From the NCBI RefSeq assembly GCF_000378445.1, contig NZ_KB899725.1, forward strand, positions 1-55,974: a stretch of 55,974 bases of DNA. Direction: 5' to 3'. Source of the stretch: Deinococcus aquatilis DSM 23025 (lineage in GTDB: Bacteria; Deinococcota; Deinococci; Deinococcales; Deinococcaceae). Positions 10,284 through 18,969 of the stretch are shown one piece after another (within the stretch, counting starts at the first letter, position 1; each line of letters opens with the position of its first letter). The notes under the pieces were generated by a model. It made no database searches and had not been told where the DNA came from. It saw only the letters and a list, made by a program, of their open reading frames with translations. The position numbers and the translations under genes were made by a program.

Positions 10284-10757
10284 GTGACCTTCTCTCCTCC
10301 CAGTCCTCAAGATGACTTTGACCGTACTCTGCTGCATCACGTTCAAAATCACGGCTGGTTCGTGGTCAAGGTGCCCGACGATGAAGCGGGGCCGGGATTC
10401 GCTTTCACTGTCGGCCTATCTCTGAACTATCAGCACCCGGAAGTCATTCTGATCGGACTTGATCTAGAGTTGATGCACCGCGTCCTCAACGCCATTGGCG
10501 AGGATGTCAAGGCAGGCCAGCAACACTATGAAAGTGGCCTGCGGTTCTCCAATCTACTGGAGGGCTATGACTGCGCGTTTGTGAGCGTGGCAACCGCGCA
10601 GCACCGGGAATATCTCGGCACATTGGTCTGGTTTTATAGCAATCAGCCTTTCTCGGCTGTTCAATGTGTTTGGCCCGACAAGCTGGGGCAGTATCCGTGG
10701 GACAGTGCGGCTCATCCCCAGTTTCGTTCTCGCCAACCAATTTTGGATGGGCGATGA
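10284..10757 (+). CDS. DUF4262 domain protein
   Basis: A 157-residue soluble protein that fits the DUF4262 family, which has no established function. Typical features are the early GWFVVKVPDD stretch, the central FAFTVGLSLNYQHPEVILIGL segment, and the late C-terminal QPFSAVQCVWPDK stretch. The only in-frame start is GTG at 10284, 38 bases after the small membrane protein, so the two could be in one transcript. Base composition is slightly less GC-rich than its neighbours. No catalytic residues can be assigned. Confidence 0.75.
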   Translation: MTFSPPSPQDDFDRTLLHHVQNHGWFVVKVPDDEAGPGFAFTVGLSLNYQHPEVILIGLDLELMHRVLNAIGEDVKAGQQHYESGLRFSNLLEGYDCAFVSVATAQHREYLGTLVWFYSNQPFSAVQCVWPDKLGQYPWDSAAHPQFRSRQPILDGR

Positions 10758-10849
10758 GGTTCAAGGAATCTCTGAATTCCACTAAATCCTGAGCAGCCCC
10801 GCCCTCACCCCGCATTTGTCCCGCCCCTGCTCCTTTAGCCTGTAAGGAT

Positions 10850-12373
10850 ATGACTGCTCCTGCTTCCGCTTCCTCTGCCCGCGCCTTTGTTTCCCTGATC
10901 GGGGCCGGGCCGGGCGATCCGGGGTTGCTGACCATTCGGGGCATGCAGGCGCTTCAGGAAGCCGACGTGGTGCTGTTCGATTACCTCGCCAACCCGGATC
11001 TACTGAACTACGCGCCGCACGCGCACACCATCTACGTGGGCAAAAAGGGCTTTTCGGAGTACATCAGTCAGGAGCAGATCAATGCGCTAATCGTGGAGCA
11101 GGCGCTCGCGGGCGGCGGGCAGCGGGTGGCGCGGCTCAAGGGCGGTGACGTGTTCGTGTTCGGGCGCGGCGGCGAGGAAGCCGAAGCCTGTGCGCGGGCG
11201 GGCGTGCCCTTCGAGATCGTGCCGGGAATCAGCAGCTCTATCGCGGCCCCGGCCTATGCGGGCATTCCGGTCACCCACCGGGAAGTGGCCCGCAGTTTTG
11301 CCGTACTGACCGGCAATACGCAGGAGGGCGGGGCGCACTACGCCACGCTGTCTGGGGCCGATACGCTGGTGCTGTTGATGGGCGTGCGGAATCTGGATCA
11401 GATTGCTGCCGACCTGATCGCGGCGGGCCGCCCCCCGGAAACCCCCGCCGCCACCGTGCAGTGGGGCACCACGTCGCGGCAACGGGTGGCGGTGGGCACG
11501 CTGGCAACCATTGCTGCCGAGGTGAAAGCCGCCGGACTGGAAGCCCCCGCCGTGACCGTGGTGGGCGAGGTGGTGCGCCTGCGCCAGAGCCTGAACTGGT
11601 TCACGCCGCCCGCCGAAACCGAGCAGCCAGAGCGCCCGCTGGCCGGTCATCAGGTCGTGGTCACGCGCACGCGGGAGGGGGCCAGTGCCCTCGGCGGGGT
11701 GTTGCGGGCACGCGGGGCCAGCGTGCTGGAAGTGCCGCTAATCCGCTTTGCCGACAGCGCCGACGAGGCGAATTTGCAGGCCCGCCTGCGTGATCTGTCG
11801 GGTGTGGATTGGCTGCTGCTGACCAGCAATCAGGCGGTAACGGCCCTGTTTGACCAACTGGAACGGCTGGCGCTGGACGGGCGGCATCTGTCGGGCGTGC
11901 GTGTGGCGGCGGTTGGCCCTAGCACGGCGCGGGCACTGGCGGCACGGGGCATTCGGGCCGATTTCGTGCCGTCCACGCCGGGGGCGCGGCATCTGGGCAC
12001 AGAGCTTCCCACGCAGGCCGGAGAGGTCGCCCTGCACCTGACCTCGCAACTGGCCGAAGCCGAGCTGCAATCCGCACTGGAGGCACGCGGCCTGAGCTAC
12101 ACGCGGGCCGAGCTGTACCGCACCGAACCCGCCCCGCTGACGTCCAGGGCGCAGCAAGCCCTCCTGCGGGCCGATGTGGTCACGCTGGCGTCGGGCAGTG
12201 CAGCGCGGTTTCTGGCTGAGGTGGCAGGCACGGGCTTCAGGGTCGCCGTGATGGGGCCGCAGACCGCCGAGGCCGCCCGCGCCGCCGGATTCGAGCAGGT
12301 CACGGTGGCGCGGGAAGCCACCCTGGAAGCCCTGGCCGATGCAGCGGCCCAGGCCGTTCAGACTGGAGGCTGA
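10850..12373 (+). CDS. cobA-hemD: uroporphyrinogen-III C-methyltransferase / uroporphyrinogen-III synthase fusion
   Basis: A 507-residue fusion of two tetrapyrrole enzymes. Residues from about 13 to 245 form a SUMT/CobA domain with [34 protein letters not shown] and [21 protein letters not shown]; it uses S-adenosylmethionine to make precorrin-2. Residues from about 260 to 507 form a HemD domain, recognisable by [21 protein letters not shown] and [12 protein letters not shown]; it cyclises hydroxymethylbilane to uroporphyrinogen III. The order (methyltransferase first) matches CobA-HemD fusions known in other bacteria. The product feeds heme, and siroheme or cobalamin. The ATG at 10850 has a weak AAGGA ribosome site. 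No other tetrapyrrole gene is adjacent. Confidence 0.92.
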   Translation: MTAPASASSARAFVSLIGAGPGDPGLLTIRGMQALQEADVVLFDYLANPDLLNYAPHAHTIYVGKKGFSEYISQEQINALIVEQALAGGGQRVARLKGGDVFVFGRGGEEAEACARAGVPFEIVPGISSSIAAPAYAGIPVTHREVARSFAVLTGNTQEGGAHYATLSGADTLVLLMGVRNLDQIAADLIAAGRPPETPAATVQWGTTSRQRVAVGTLATIAAEVKAAGLEAPAVTVVGEVVRLRQSLNWFTPPAETEQPERPLAGHQVVVTRTREGASALGGVLRARGASVLEVPLIRFADSADEANLQARLRDLSGVDWLLLTSNQAVTALFDQLERLALDGRHLSGVRVAAVGPSTARALAARGIRADFVPSTPGARHLGTELPTQAGEVALHLTSQLAEAELQSALEARGLSYTRAELYRTEPAPLTSRAQQALLRADVVTLASGSAARFLAEVAGTGFRVAVMGPQTAEAARAAGFEQVTVAREATLEALADAAAQAVQTGG

Positions 12374-12583
12374 TCGCTGCCCCTTTCCGGTCGGCCACCA
12401 TGCCCGGACAATTCCTCATCAATTGGGGGGTAATGCAGTCGGTGCAGCGAATTTCTTGCAGCCGCTCTGACCCATTTCTGCCAAGCTCCTGATTATGCAG
12501 AGGCTCGTTTTGCCTGACTTCGTCAGTGGGCAACTGGGGCTAACAGCGTTCTGCCAGACGCATCAGGGCAGGGGCGGCTCCCG

Positions 12584-13777
12584 GTGACATCCCACTTCTC
12601 CTCAAAGCTGTCTGGGTCTTCAGACGAGTCCTATGAGCTACCGCCCTCTGCCGCCGCCGAGCACGCTGCCCTGGCTGCGCTGCTGGAGCTGAATGCCGCT
12701 TTGCTGGTGGCCCGCACGCCGCCGCAGGTCGAGGAAGCGCTGACGCTGGGTGTGGTCGAATTGATGGCGGCCCGGTACGCCTATTTTCTGCGTTTCGATC
12801 CTCAGGCCGACACGCTGACCATTACCACTGTGTCCAGAGAGCAGTCCACCGATCCGGGCGCGACGGCGCTGGGCTGGGTGCTGAAGCGCGGCGAGGGGGT
12901 GTCCTGGCAGGCCATAGAACAGGCCGAATGTCTGGCGGCACAGGCTTCACCCGGCGGCACCACCGAGTGTCTGGGCCGGGCCGTCCTGCATATTCCCGCG
13001 CGGGACCTGCCCAATCACGCTGTCCGGGTGGGCAACGCCCCTGATCAGGACGTGATGTTCGCGCCGCTGCTGACCCAAGACCGTCAGGTGCTGGGCGTGC
13101 TGACCCTGGGCCGAATCTCGCCGGGGTTTACGGCCCAGGACCGCGCACTCCTGGCCGCTTTCGCCAACGCCGGAACGCTGGCGCTGGAGCGTGCCCACGA
13201 GGAACGCCGCGCCGCCGAATCCCGCGAGGGCGCGATGATGGCGCTGGGCATGGCGCTGGAAGCCCGCGACTTCGAGACGCAGGGCCACACCGAGCGCACG
13301 GTGGCCCTGGCCGAACGCCTCGGCACCGCCCTGGGCCTCAGCGCCGCCGATCAGGACGCTCTGCGCCAGGGCGCGTATCTGCACGATCTGGGCAAACTGA
13401 GCGTGCCCGACGGCGTCCTCCTGAAACCCGGCCCCCTGACCCCCCAGGAACGCGCCCTGATCTGCACACACACCGTCATGGGTGAGGCATTGGCCCGGCG
13501 CTTGCCCAGCCTGCCTGCCGGGGCGCTGGCTATTGTCCGGTCTCACCACGAACGCTGGGATGGCGGCGGCTATCCAGACGAGCTGTGCGGCACGCAGATT
13601 CCGCTCCTGGCCCGCATTTTTGCCGTAGTGGACGTTTACGACGCCCTCACCCACGATCGCCCGTACCGCCCGGCCTTTCCGCTGGCACAGGCGCGGGCCA
13701 TGCTGGAAGATGGAGACGGCACGCATTTTGACCCGGAAGTGTTGAGGGCGTTTTTAGGCTTGCTGGACGGCGTTTAA
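12584..13777 (+). CDS. GAF domain HD-GYP phosphodiesterase
   Basis: A soluble signalling protein of 397 residues. Residues about 30-205 look like a GAF sensor domain. From about 215 there is an HD-GYP domain with the metal motif HDLGK (267-271) and the diagnostic HHERWDGGGYPDEL (321-334). HD-GYP domains hydrolyse cyclic di-GMP. All key residues are present, so activity is expected, but the GAF ligand is unknown. There is no receiver domain, so it is not a standard RpfG-type regulator. GTG at 12584 is the only reasonable start. The gene is monocistronic and is followed after about 35 bases by a long dispersed repeat. Confidence 0.85.
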   Translation: MTSHFSSKLSGSSDESYELPPSAAAEHAALAALLELNAALLVARTPPQVEEALTLGVVELMAARYAYFLRFDPQADTLTITTVSREQSTDPGATALGWVLKRGEGVSWQAIEQAECLAAQASPGGTTECLGRAVLHIPARDLPNHAVRVGNAPDQDVMFAPLLTQDRQVLGVLTLGRISPGFTAQDRALLAAFANAGTLALERAHEERRAAESREGAMMALGMALEARDFETQGHTERTVALAERLGTALGLSAADQDALRQGAYLHDLGKLSVPDGVLLKPGPLTPQERALICTHTVMGEALARRLPSLPAGALAIVRSHHERWDGGGYPDELCGTQIPLLARIFAVVDVYDALTHDRPYRPAFPLAQARAMLEDGDGTHFDPEVLRAFLGLLDGV

Positions 13778-14291
13778 GGGCGGGAAGAGGAGTGGTGTCA
13801 GCGGGGGATTTTTAGGTCTTGTCCTACGGTTTTCCCCCACCCCCCAGCCCCCGCCCCCAAAGGGGTCAGGGGAGTTAGCGCTCCGCTGAGGAGGAGTGAT
13901 CTTGTCGTATTTTGGTTCGGCTAGATTGTTCTTTTGAAGCTGAATCGCCAGTTCATTCTGGGCTGGAATTGGCCCGCCCACTGCGTGGACGACGGCCTCA
14001 CACGGATTCGGGCGGGGACGATCTGGGGTGGCGGTATCGGGGTCTTTGCTTCTCACCTCTGAGGGGGGGCATTGCAGAGCAATGGGGGGTTGCCCTTGTC
14101 GCCCGTTCACGGTGTGGACGACGGCCTCACGCAGACTTTCCCCAGTCTGACCACAACTTCACCGGAACCCCAAGGCCACCTGAAGCTGATGCTTGGGCGG
14201 CCTCATCTGCGCTGCCTATGCTGACCCACACAGTGTTGGCCCGAATGATTCCCCGTCTTCTTTATCTCAGCGAATCCGTGTAGGAGAACCC
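13778..14291. other. 514-base intergenic region with long repeat and partial second copy
   Basis: No convincing gene. The first half holds copy A of the long dispersed repeat. At 14115-14130 the 16-base core word of that repeat (TGGACGACGGCCTCAC) appears again in direct orientation, with a GGGGGGCATTGCAG stretch in between, so the region may hold a truncated second copy. The last 100 bases should contain the promoter of the TPR-protein gene at 14292, but I cannot name the hexamers with confidence. Confidence 0.55.
13812..14034 (+). repeat. long dispersed repeat, copy A
   Basis: About 223 bases that align along their whole length with 18116-18334. Shared blocks in the same order are: CTTGTCC-ACGG near the start; a run of four C-tracts (13834-13858); GTCAGGGGAGT; AGGAGTGATCTTGTCGT; a GAATCGCCAG block; TGGCCCGCCCACT; GTGGACGACGGCCTCACACGGAT; GGCGGGGACG; and TGGGGTGG. 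Between the blocks the copies differ by substitutions and short gaps. Both copies lie about 35 bases after the stop of a plus-strand gene. On the minus strand both could encode similar peptides, which probably reflects the shared DNA rather than a protein. Confidence 0.85.
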
Positions 14292-15467
14292 ATGACCTCT
14301 ATCCGACTGACCCCACTCCGATTGGCCCTGATCCTGACTGCCCTGCTGGGCGGTGCACAGGCCCAGACCGCTGCTCCCGCCGCAGCGCCGAGTAACGCGC
14401 CCGCGCCTCAACAGCAGCAAACGGCGGCCCAGGCTGCTGCCGAGGCCAGCGATCTGGCGGCCAAGGCACGCGCCACCTACCCCCAGGGCAGCGCCAGCAT
14501 CGACCAGGATCTCTGGAAAAGGGCCGCCGCTGCCGCCGAACGCGCCGTGGCTGCCGCGCCGAGCAACCCAGAATATTTGCGTCTGCGTGCCCAGATCTAC
14601 ACCGAAGTGGGCTTCTGGCGTCAGGCCGAACTGGGTTGGGAAGCCTACTTCCGGGCCGTACCCAGCGGAGCGTCGGCGGCAGAGACGGCCAGTGCGGCCA
14701 ACGTGCAGTACAACCTCGGGTACTCGGCCTACACGCGCAATCAGCCCAGTCAGGCGGCGGCCTTTTTTGCAGCCTGCCTCAAGTTCGATCCGGCCAGCGT
14801 GCCCTGCACCAGTTGGGCCGCCCGCACTGCACTGGAGGCAGGAAATTATGCACAGGCACAGACCCTCTACGATCAGGCTTTGGTGCTGCAACCCACCGAC
14901 AAAACCCTGAGCTATTTCCGCTCGCTGGCGCAGAGTGCTGGGCGCTATGGCCCCGCCGCCACCCGCGCTTTTAGCCGTGCCTACGGTGATTTGGACGCAG
15001 GCCGCAAAGCGCAGGCATTGGCCGGATTTCAGCAGGCTGCCACCGCCGCCCCCAACTTTGCCGAAGCGTGGCGCGAAGCAGGCAAACTGGCCCTCGAACT
15101 CGGCGACGCACCAGCGGCAGTAGCGGCCTACACGGGCGCGGTGGCCCTCCCCAGTGCCTCCGCCGCAGACCGATACAACCTCTCGGTGGCGCAGGAAGGC
15201 CAGAGTGTGGGCCTCAAAGCCGTTCAGACCTTCCGCACGGCCTATACACGTTTTACGGCAGGCGACAAATCAGGAGCCGAGGCCGGATTTCTGGAGGCCA
15301 CCACCCTCAGCCCCAGATACGCCAAAGCTTGGGCCTGGTTGGGCCGCACCCGGTACGAGGCCCGCAACTTTGAAGGCGCGGCGCAGGCCTATGCACAGGC
15401 CGTACAGCTTGATCCGAACGATAAGAGCAGCGCGTACTTTTTGCGGCTGGCACAGCAGGGGAAGTAG
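14292..15467 (+). CDS. secreted tetratricopeptide-repeat protein
   Basis: A 391-residue protein with a clear signal peptide: basic N terminus, hydrophobic core LALILTALLGG, and cleavage near AQA-QT at about residue 25. After an Ala/Pro/Gln-rich linker come repeated helix pairs of the TPR type; the most regular are FAEAWREAGKLALELGDAPAAVAAYTGAV and YAKAWAWLGRTRYEARNFEGAAQAYAQAV. TPR arrays bind partner proteins, so a scaffold role in the periplasm or cell envelope is likely; no enzymatic domain is seen. The ATG at 14292 with TAGGAGAA before it is preferred to an earlier in-frame start, because the signal peptide begins there. Confidence 0.85.
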   Translation: MTSIRLTPLRLALILTALLGGAQAQTAAPAAAPSNAPAPQQQQTAAQAAAEASDLAAKARATYPQGSASIDQDLWKRAAAAAERAVAAAPSNPEYLRLRAQIYTEVGFWRQAELGWEAYFRAVPSGASAAETASAANVQYNLGYSAYTRNQPSQAAAFFAACLKFDPASVPCTSWAARTALEAGNYAQAQTLYDQALVLQPTDKTLSYFRSLAQSAGRYGPAATRAFSRAYGDLDAGRKAQALAGFQQAATAAPNFAEAWREAGKLALELGDAPAAVAAYTGAVALPSASAADRYNLSVAQEGQSVGLKAVQTFRTAYTRFTAGDKSGAEAGFLEATTLSPRYAKAWAWLGRTRYEARNFEGAAQAYAQAVQLDPNDKSSAYFLRLAQQGK

Positions 15468-15545
15468 GGAGTGGGTTGTGGAGGTAGGCAGAGTGAGCTA
15501 GCTTTTCCCATTTCCCATTTCCCACTGACCACTTCCTGCTTTTAA
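15462..15545. repeat. GTGG/CCCAC repeat tract overlapping the end of ispD
   Basis: GAGTGGGTTGTGGAGGTAGG words at 15468-15488 face a triple CCCATTT tract ending in CCCACTGACCACTTCC at 15505-15537. The tract starts in the stop region of the plus-strand TPR gene and runs into the 3' end of minus-strand ispD, where it encodes the last dozen residues. The composition matches the tracts near 1385-1548, 5517, 26318 and 38632. Confidence 0.55.
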
Positions 15546-16232
15546 ATCCCACACCGCCGCCACCGCTTCCGCCAATGCCAGATCCCCCGGCGTGGTCACT
15601 TTAAACAGTCGGGCGTCACCGGGAATCAGGGCCACCCGTTGCCCCAGACGGGCAATCAGTCCGGCGTCGTCGGTGGCGGCGTGGCCCTCACCGTAGGCAG
15701 TTTCATGGGCGGCCAGCAGCGCGGCGCGGCGGAAGCCCTGCGGTGTCTGCACGGCCCAGAGGCCCTCGCGGGGGGTCAGGGTTCCCCACTCTGCTTCCTC
15801 TTGCGCTTTGGCCTGTACCAGCGTATCGGCCACGGGCAGGGCGGCAGTAGCGGCCCCCACTTCCCACGCGGCGGCGGTCACATCGTGGATCACACGGGCG
15901 GGCAGAAAGGGGCGGGCGGCGTCGTGAATCAGCACGATGTCGGCGTCGGTGGCCCGCAGGAGCGCTGACACGCTGGCCTGCCGGGTATCTCCGCCTGTGA
16001 TGGCCCGCGCCTGCACCCCATCTGGAAGCTGCATTTCAGCGGGCAGGGCCACTAGCACCTCATCCACATACGGCCACAGGCAAGCCACGCTGCGGGCCAG
16101 CAGACTCAGGCCGCCGACCTCCACAAAAGCTTTTGGCCCCCGCCCCAGCCGCGTGCCCGACCCCGCCGCCGGAATCAGGGCGGCTGTTCTGGGCCTGTTC
16201 TGCCCCTGCTGGCTCGGCCCTGTCCCGGTCAC
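15498..16232 (-). CDS. ispD: 2-C-methyl-D-erythritol 4-phosphate cytidylyltransferase
   Basis: IspD of about 244 residues. It couples CTP to MEP in the non-mevalonate isoprenoid pathway, which supplies carotenoid and menaquinone precursors. The diagnostic blocks are the N-terminal PAAGSGTRLGRGPKAF nucleotide loop, HDAARPF in the middle, VQTPQGFRR and TDDAGL. The start is GTG at 16232, whose GTGA overlaps the ubiX stop; another GTG nine bases upstream is also possible. The last dozen residues are low-complexity (Gly, Ser, Asn, Trp) and come from the GTGG/CCCAC repeat, so the natural C terminus has apparently been replaced or extended by repeat DNA. The catalytic core is intact. Confidence 0.9.
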   Translation of the reverse strand: MTGTGPSQQGQNRPRTAALIPAAGSGTRLGRGPKAFVEVGGLSLLARSVACLWPYVDEVLVALPAEMQLPDGVQARAITGGDTRQASVSALLRATDADIVLIHDAARPFLPARVIHDVTAAAWEVGAATAALPVADTLVQAKAQEEAEWGTLTPREGLWAVQTPQGFRRAALLAAHETAYGEGHAATDDAGLIARLGQRVALIPGDARLFKVTTPGDLALAEAVAAVWDLKAGSGQWEMGNGKS

Positions 16233-16783
16233 TCCTTCCACCGCTTGAACCCCAGCACATCCAGCCGGAACTGATCCAGCACGCGGGCGGTCACAAAATG
16301 CAGCAACTCTTCAACACTGCCCGGAGCGTGATAAAAGCCGGGGCTGGCGGTCATCACGGTGGCTCCGGCATCGTGAACGGCCAGCAGATTTTGCAGCATG
16401 GGGCGCGGCAGGGGGTCTTCCCGCACCACCAGCACCAGCGGGCGGCGCTCCTTGAGGGTCACGTGGGCCGCCCGCGACACCAGATTGTCGGCGAATCCGT
16501 GGGCAACTTTGGCGAGGGTGCCCGCGCTGCACGGCACGATCAGCATGCCGTCGGTGCGGTAACTGCCGCTGGCAACGCTGGCCGCAAGGTCGCGGTCTTC
16601 GTGAACATGGGTTGCCAGCGCGGTCAGGTCGGGCAACTGCGGGCCGCCCTCGGCACTCATGACCCGTTTTGCGCCGCTGGACACGACCAGATGCGTTTCG
16701 ACATTCAATTCATTCAGGGCACGCAACACGCCCACCGCATACGGAATACCGCTGCCACCACTGACTCCTACCACCAAGCGCAT
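16229..16783 (-). CDS. ubiX: UbiX-family flavin prenyltransferase
   Basis: A 184-residue UbiX/Pad1 protein that joins dimethylallyl phosphate to FMN to make prenylated FMN, the cofactor of UbiD-type decarboxylases. It has the N-terminal GVSGGSGIPYA motif, the central VPCSAGTLAKVAHGFADNLVSRAAHVTLKERRPLVLVVRE core and the MTASPGFY stretch typical of the family. The ATG at 16783 is unambiguous. It overlaps ispD by four bases, and the pair shares isoprenoid chemistry: IspD feeds the supply of the prenyl phosphate UbiX uses. No ubiD is in the window. The probable final route is menaquinone synthesis. Confidence 0.92.
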   Translation of the reverse strand: MRLVVGVSGGSGIPYAVGVLRALNELNVETHLVVSSGAKRVMSAEGGPQLPDLTALATHVHEDRDLAASVASGSYRTDGMLIVPCSAGTLAKVAHGFADNLVSRAAHVTLKERRPLVLVVREDPLPRPMLQNLLAVHDAGATVMTASPGFYHAPGSVEELLHFVTARVLDQFRLDVLGFKRWKE

Positions 16784-16824
16784 TCGGTCAGGCTAGCAGG
16801 CGCGTGTGGGGGTAGCCTGTAGCC

Positions 16825-18078
16825 ATGAATGCAAGCCCCACGGCGGCAAGCCAAAAAGCAGACGACCTGATCGGCGCTTACTGGCAGGGCGCACACCTGC
16901 AAAACCCCGCGTTTCTGGAAGAACTGCGGGCCGCCAACCCGGTGCTGATGTCGGGCACGCACGGGCTGACCGTCCTGACCGGACATCCCGAAATCACGGC
17001 GGCCCTGCGCCATCCCGACATCCGCACCATCAAATTTGAAGGCGGCGAAGGCTTCAACCAGACTGCCAGTTACGCGGTCATGAATCCCATGATGCTGTTT
17101 CATGACGGCGGCAGCCATACGCGCCTGCGTTCGCTGGCCCAGCGGGCCTTCACGCCGCGTGTGCTGGAAGAAAGCCGGGACTTTATCGCCGCACTGACCG
17201 ACGATCTGTTGACCGAAGCGGCGGCGGCCAGCCGGAAGTCAGGTGGGGGAGAGAATGGGGTGGACATCGTGCAGGCCGTGGCCTATCCGCTGCCCGTAAC
17301 CGTGATCGTGCGGATGCTGGGCCTGCACGGAACCGACGCTGAACGCTTCCGGGCCTGGTCGGAAAGTGTGGCCGACTTGCTGGGCGGCATAAATTTGCCC
17401 CCCGAACGCTGGGCGCAGATCGAAGCCGATGCCCAGCAGATGCGCGAGTATTTTCGGACGCTGGCTGACGATCTGCGGGCCGAGCCACAACCGGGCCTGC
17501 TGAGTGCCCTGGCCGCCGCCGAAGCCGAGGGAGGCGGGGGCCGCCTGAGCAGCGCCGAACTGCTTGCCAATGCCGTGCTGCTGCTGGTGGCGGGTCACGA
17601 AACCACCAGCAACCTGATCGCGGGCAGCTTTCATGCGCTGGCAGCCCACCCCGAGCAGCGGGCGTGGTTGGCCGCCGATCCAGCGGGCCGCGCTGCCAAC
17701 GCCACCGAAGAACTGTTGCGCTTTCTGTCGCCCGTGCGGGGCAGTGGCCGCTTTACCACTGCCCCACTGACACTGGGCGAGGTGGCCCTGCCCGCTGGAA
17801 TGCACCTGAGTCTCAGCTATGCCAGCGCCAACCGCGATCCCCGGCTGTACGCCGATCCGCACACGCTGAACCTGAGCCGTGCCAATGCACGCACGCATCT
17901 GGCGTTTGCGGGTGGCCCGCATTACTGCCTCGGCGCAACGCTGGCGCGGCTGGAATCCACCACCTTCCTCACCCGCCTGATGACCCGCTTTCCCGACTTC
18001 GTGGTGCCCGAGCAGCCTATTTCTCACCGCCCCAATTTTGCGTTGCAGGGGCTGGAGCGGTTGCGGGTGGTGTTTTAG
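16825..18078 (+). CDS. cytochrome P450
   Basis: A soluble P450 of 417 residues, of the type common in actinobacteria and Deinococcus (CYP107/CYP105-like in general look). It has the I-helix motif VAGHETTSNL (256-264), the EELLRF segment carrying ExxR near 295-300, and the heme loop FAGGPHYCLGATLARLE with Cys368. The substrate is unknown. It differs clearly from the carotenoid-cluster P450, with only the family motifs in common, and no redox partner is adjacent. It is divergent from ubiX with 41 bases between the two starts. The long dispersed repeat copy B follows the stop. Confidence 0.9.
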   Translation: MNASPTAASQKADDLIGAYWQGAHLQNPAFLEELRAANPVLMSGTHGLTVLTGHPEITAALRHPDIRTIKFEGGEGFNQTASYAVMNPMMLFHDGGSHTRLRSLAQRAFTPRVLEESRDFIAALTDDLLTEAAAASRKSGGGENGVDIVQAVAYPLPVTVIVRMLGLHGTDAERFRAWSESVADLLGGINLPPERWAQIEADAQQMREYFRTLADDLRAEPQPGLLSALAAAEAEGGGGRLSSAELLANAVLLLVAGHETTSNLIAGSFHALAAHPEQRAWLAADPAGRAANATEELLRFLSPVRGSGRFTTAPLTLGEVALPAGMHLSLSYASANRDPRLYADPHTLNLSRANARTHLAFAGGPHYCLGATLARLESTTFLTRLMTRFPDFVVPEQPISHRPNFALQGLERLRVVF

Positions 18079-18115
18079 GACTTCGGCCCGTGTGGTTTGA
18101 TTGAGGTGGGGTTCT

Positions 18116-18334
18116 AGGGCTTGTCCCACGGTGGATTCCCCCACCCCCCAGCCCCCGCCCCCAAAGGGTCAGGGGAGTTTCCGTTGCACTCGGCAGGAGT
18201 GATCTTGTCGTGTTTTGATTCGGCAGGGTCGTTCATCTGAAGCGGAATCGCCAGTCGTCTTGACGTTGGAAGTGGCCCGCCCACTTCGTGGACGACGGCC
18301 TCACACGGATGGGGCGGGGACGGTGTGGGGTGGG
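18116..18334 (+). repeat. long dispersed repeat, copy B
   Basis: The second copy of the repeat described at 13812, about 219 bases in the same orientation and block order. The four C-tracts lie at 18138-18162 and the GTGGACGACGGCCTCACACGGAT block near 18288-18310. It fills nearly the whole gap between the P450 gene (plus strand, ends 18078) and the response-regulator gene (minus strand, ends 18367). No terminal inverted repeats or target duplication are obvious. Confidence 0.85.
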
Positions 18335-18366
18335 GATGAAGGAGCGCAGCGGTTGCCTTTTCGCCC

Positions 18367-18969
18367 TTACAGCCAGCCTTTTTCCCGCGCCCGCCTCGCT
18401 GCCTCGGCGCGGTTGGCGGCTCCCAGTTTGCTGATGGCTTCCGACAGATAGTTTCTGACTGTGCCTTCCGACAGGCCGAGGCGGGCAGCGATGGCGGTGG
18501 TAGAGGTGCCACTCTCGGCCTCACGCAGGACCTGCCGTTCTCGCTCGGTGAGGGGGTCGGGGTCGTCCCACGCGCTTTCTGCCAGGGCAGGGGCAATAGC
18601 GCGGCCCCCAGCCTGTACCCGGCGGATGGCCTCTGCGAGTTGGGTGGCGGGCGCGTCCTTGAGGAGGTAGCCGCGTGCTCCGGCGTCCATTGCTCGGCGC
18701 AGGTAGCCGCTGCGGGCAAAGGTCGTCACGATGATCACGCGCACGGTGGGGCACTCTTCGCGCACACGGGCGGCCAAGTCCAGCCCGCTCAGGCGCGGCA
18801 TTTCTATATCGGTCACAAGGACATCGGGCAACAGGGTGCGCACCAGTTCCAGCGCCGCCTCACCGTCGGTGGCCGTGCCCACCACGCTCAGATCGTCTTC
18901 CAGAGACAGCAGGGCCGACAGCGCCCCCAGCACCATCGACTGATCTTCGGCCAGCAGCACGCGGATCAC
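18367..18969 (-). CDS. NarL/LuxR-family response regulator (DesR/LiaR-like)
   Basis: A 200-residue two-component regulator. It has a receiver domain (about 1-120) with acidic pocket AED, phosphoacceptor Asp54 in TDIEMP, and the conserved Lys of LLKDAP. From about 138 a LuxR-type helix-turn-helix follows (LTERERQVLREAESG, AARLGLSEGTVRNYLSEAISKL). The GTG start overlaps the kinase stop by four bases (GTGA), so the two form a coupled pair. The likely targets are the ABC exporter genes upstream in the same direction, by analogy with DesKR- or LnrJK-type systems; the trigger is unknown. Confidence 0.92.
   Translation of the reverse strand: MIRVLLAEDQSMVLGALSALLSLEDDLSVVGTATDGEAALELVRTLLPDVLVTDIEMPRLSGLDLAARVREECPTVRVIIVTTFARSGYLRRAMDAGARGYLLKDAPATQLAEAIRRVQAGGRAIAPALAESAWDDPDPLTERERQVLREAESGTSTTAIAARLGLSEGTVRNYLSEAISKLGAANRAEAARRAREKGWL

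Noticed and set aside
13754..14110. Minus-strand reading frames in the two long repeat copies that share peptide segments such as PCEAVVH
   Set aside because: The similarity follows from the shared DNA of the repeat; the frames differ in ends and frame context and contain the four C-runs as Pro stretches, so a real protein is unlikely.
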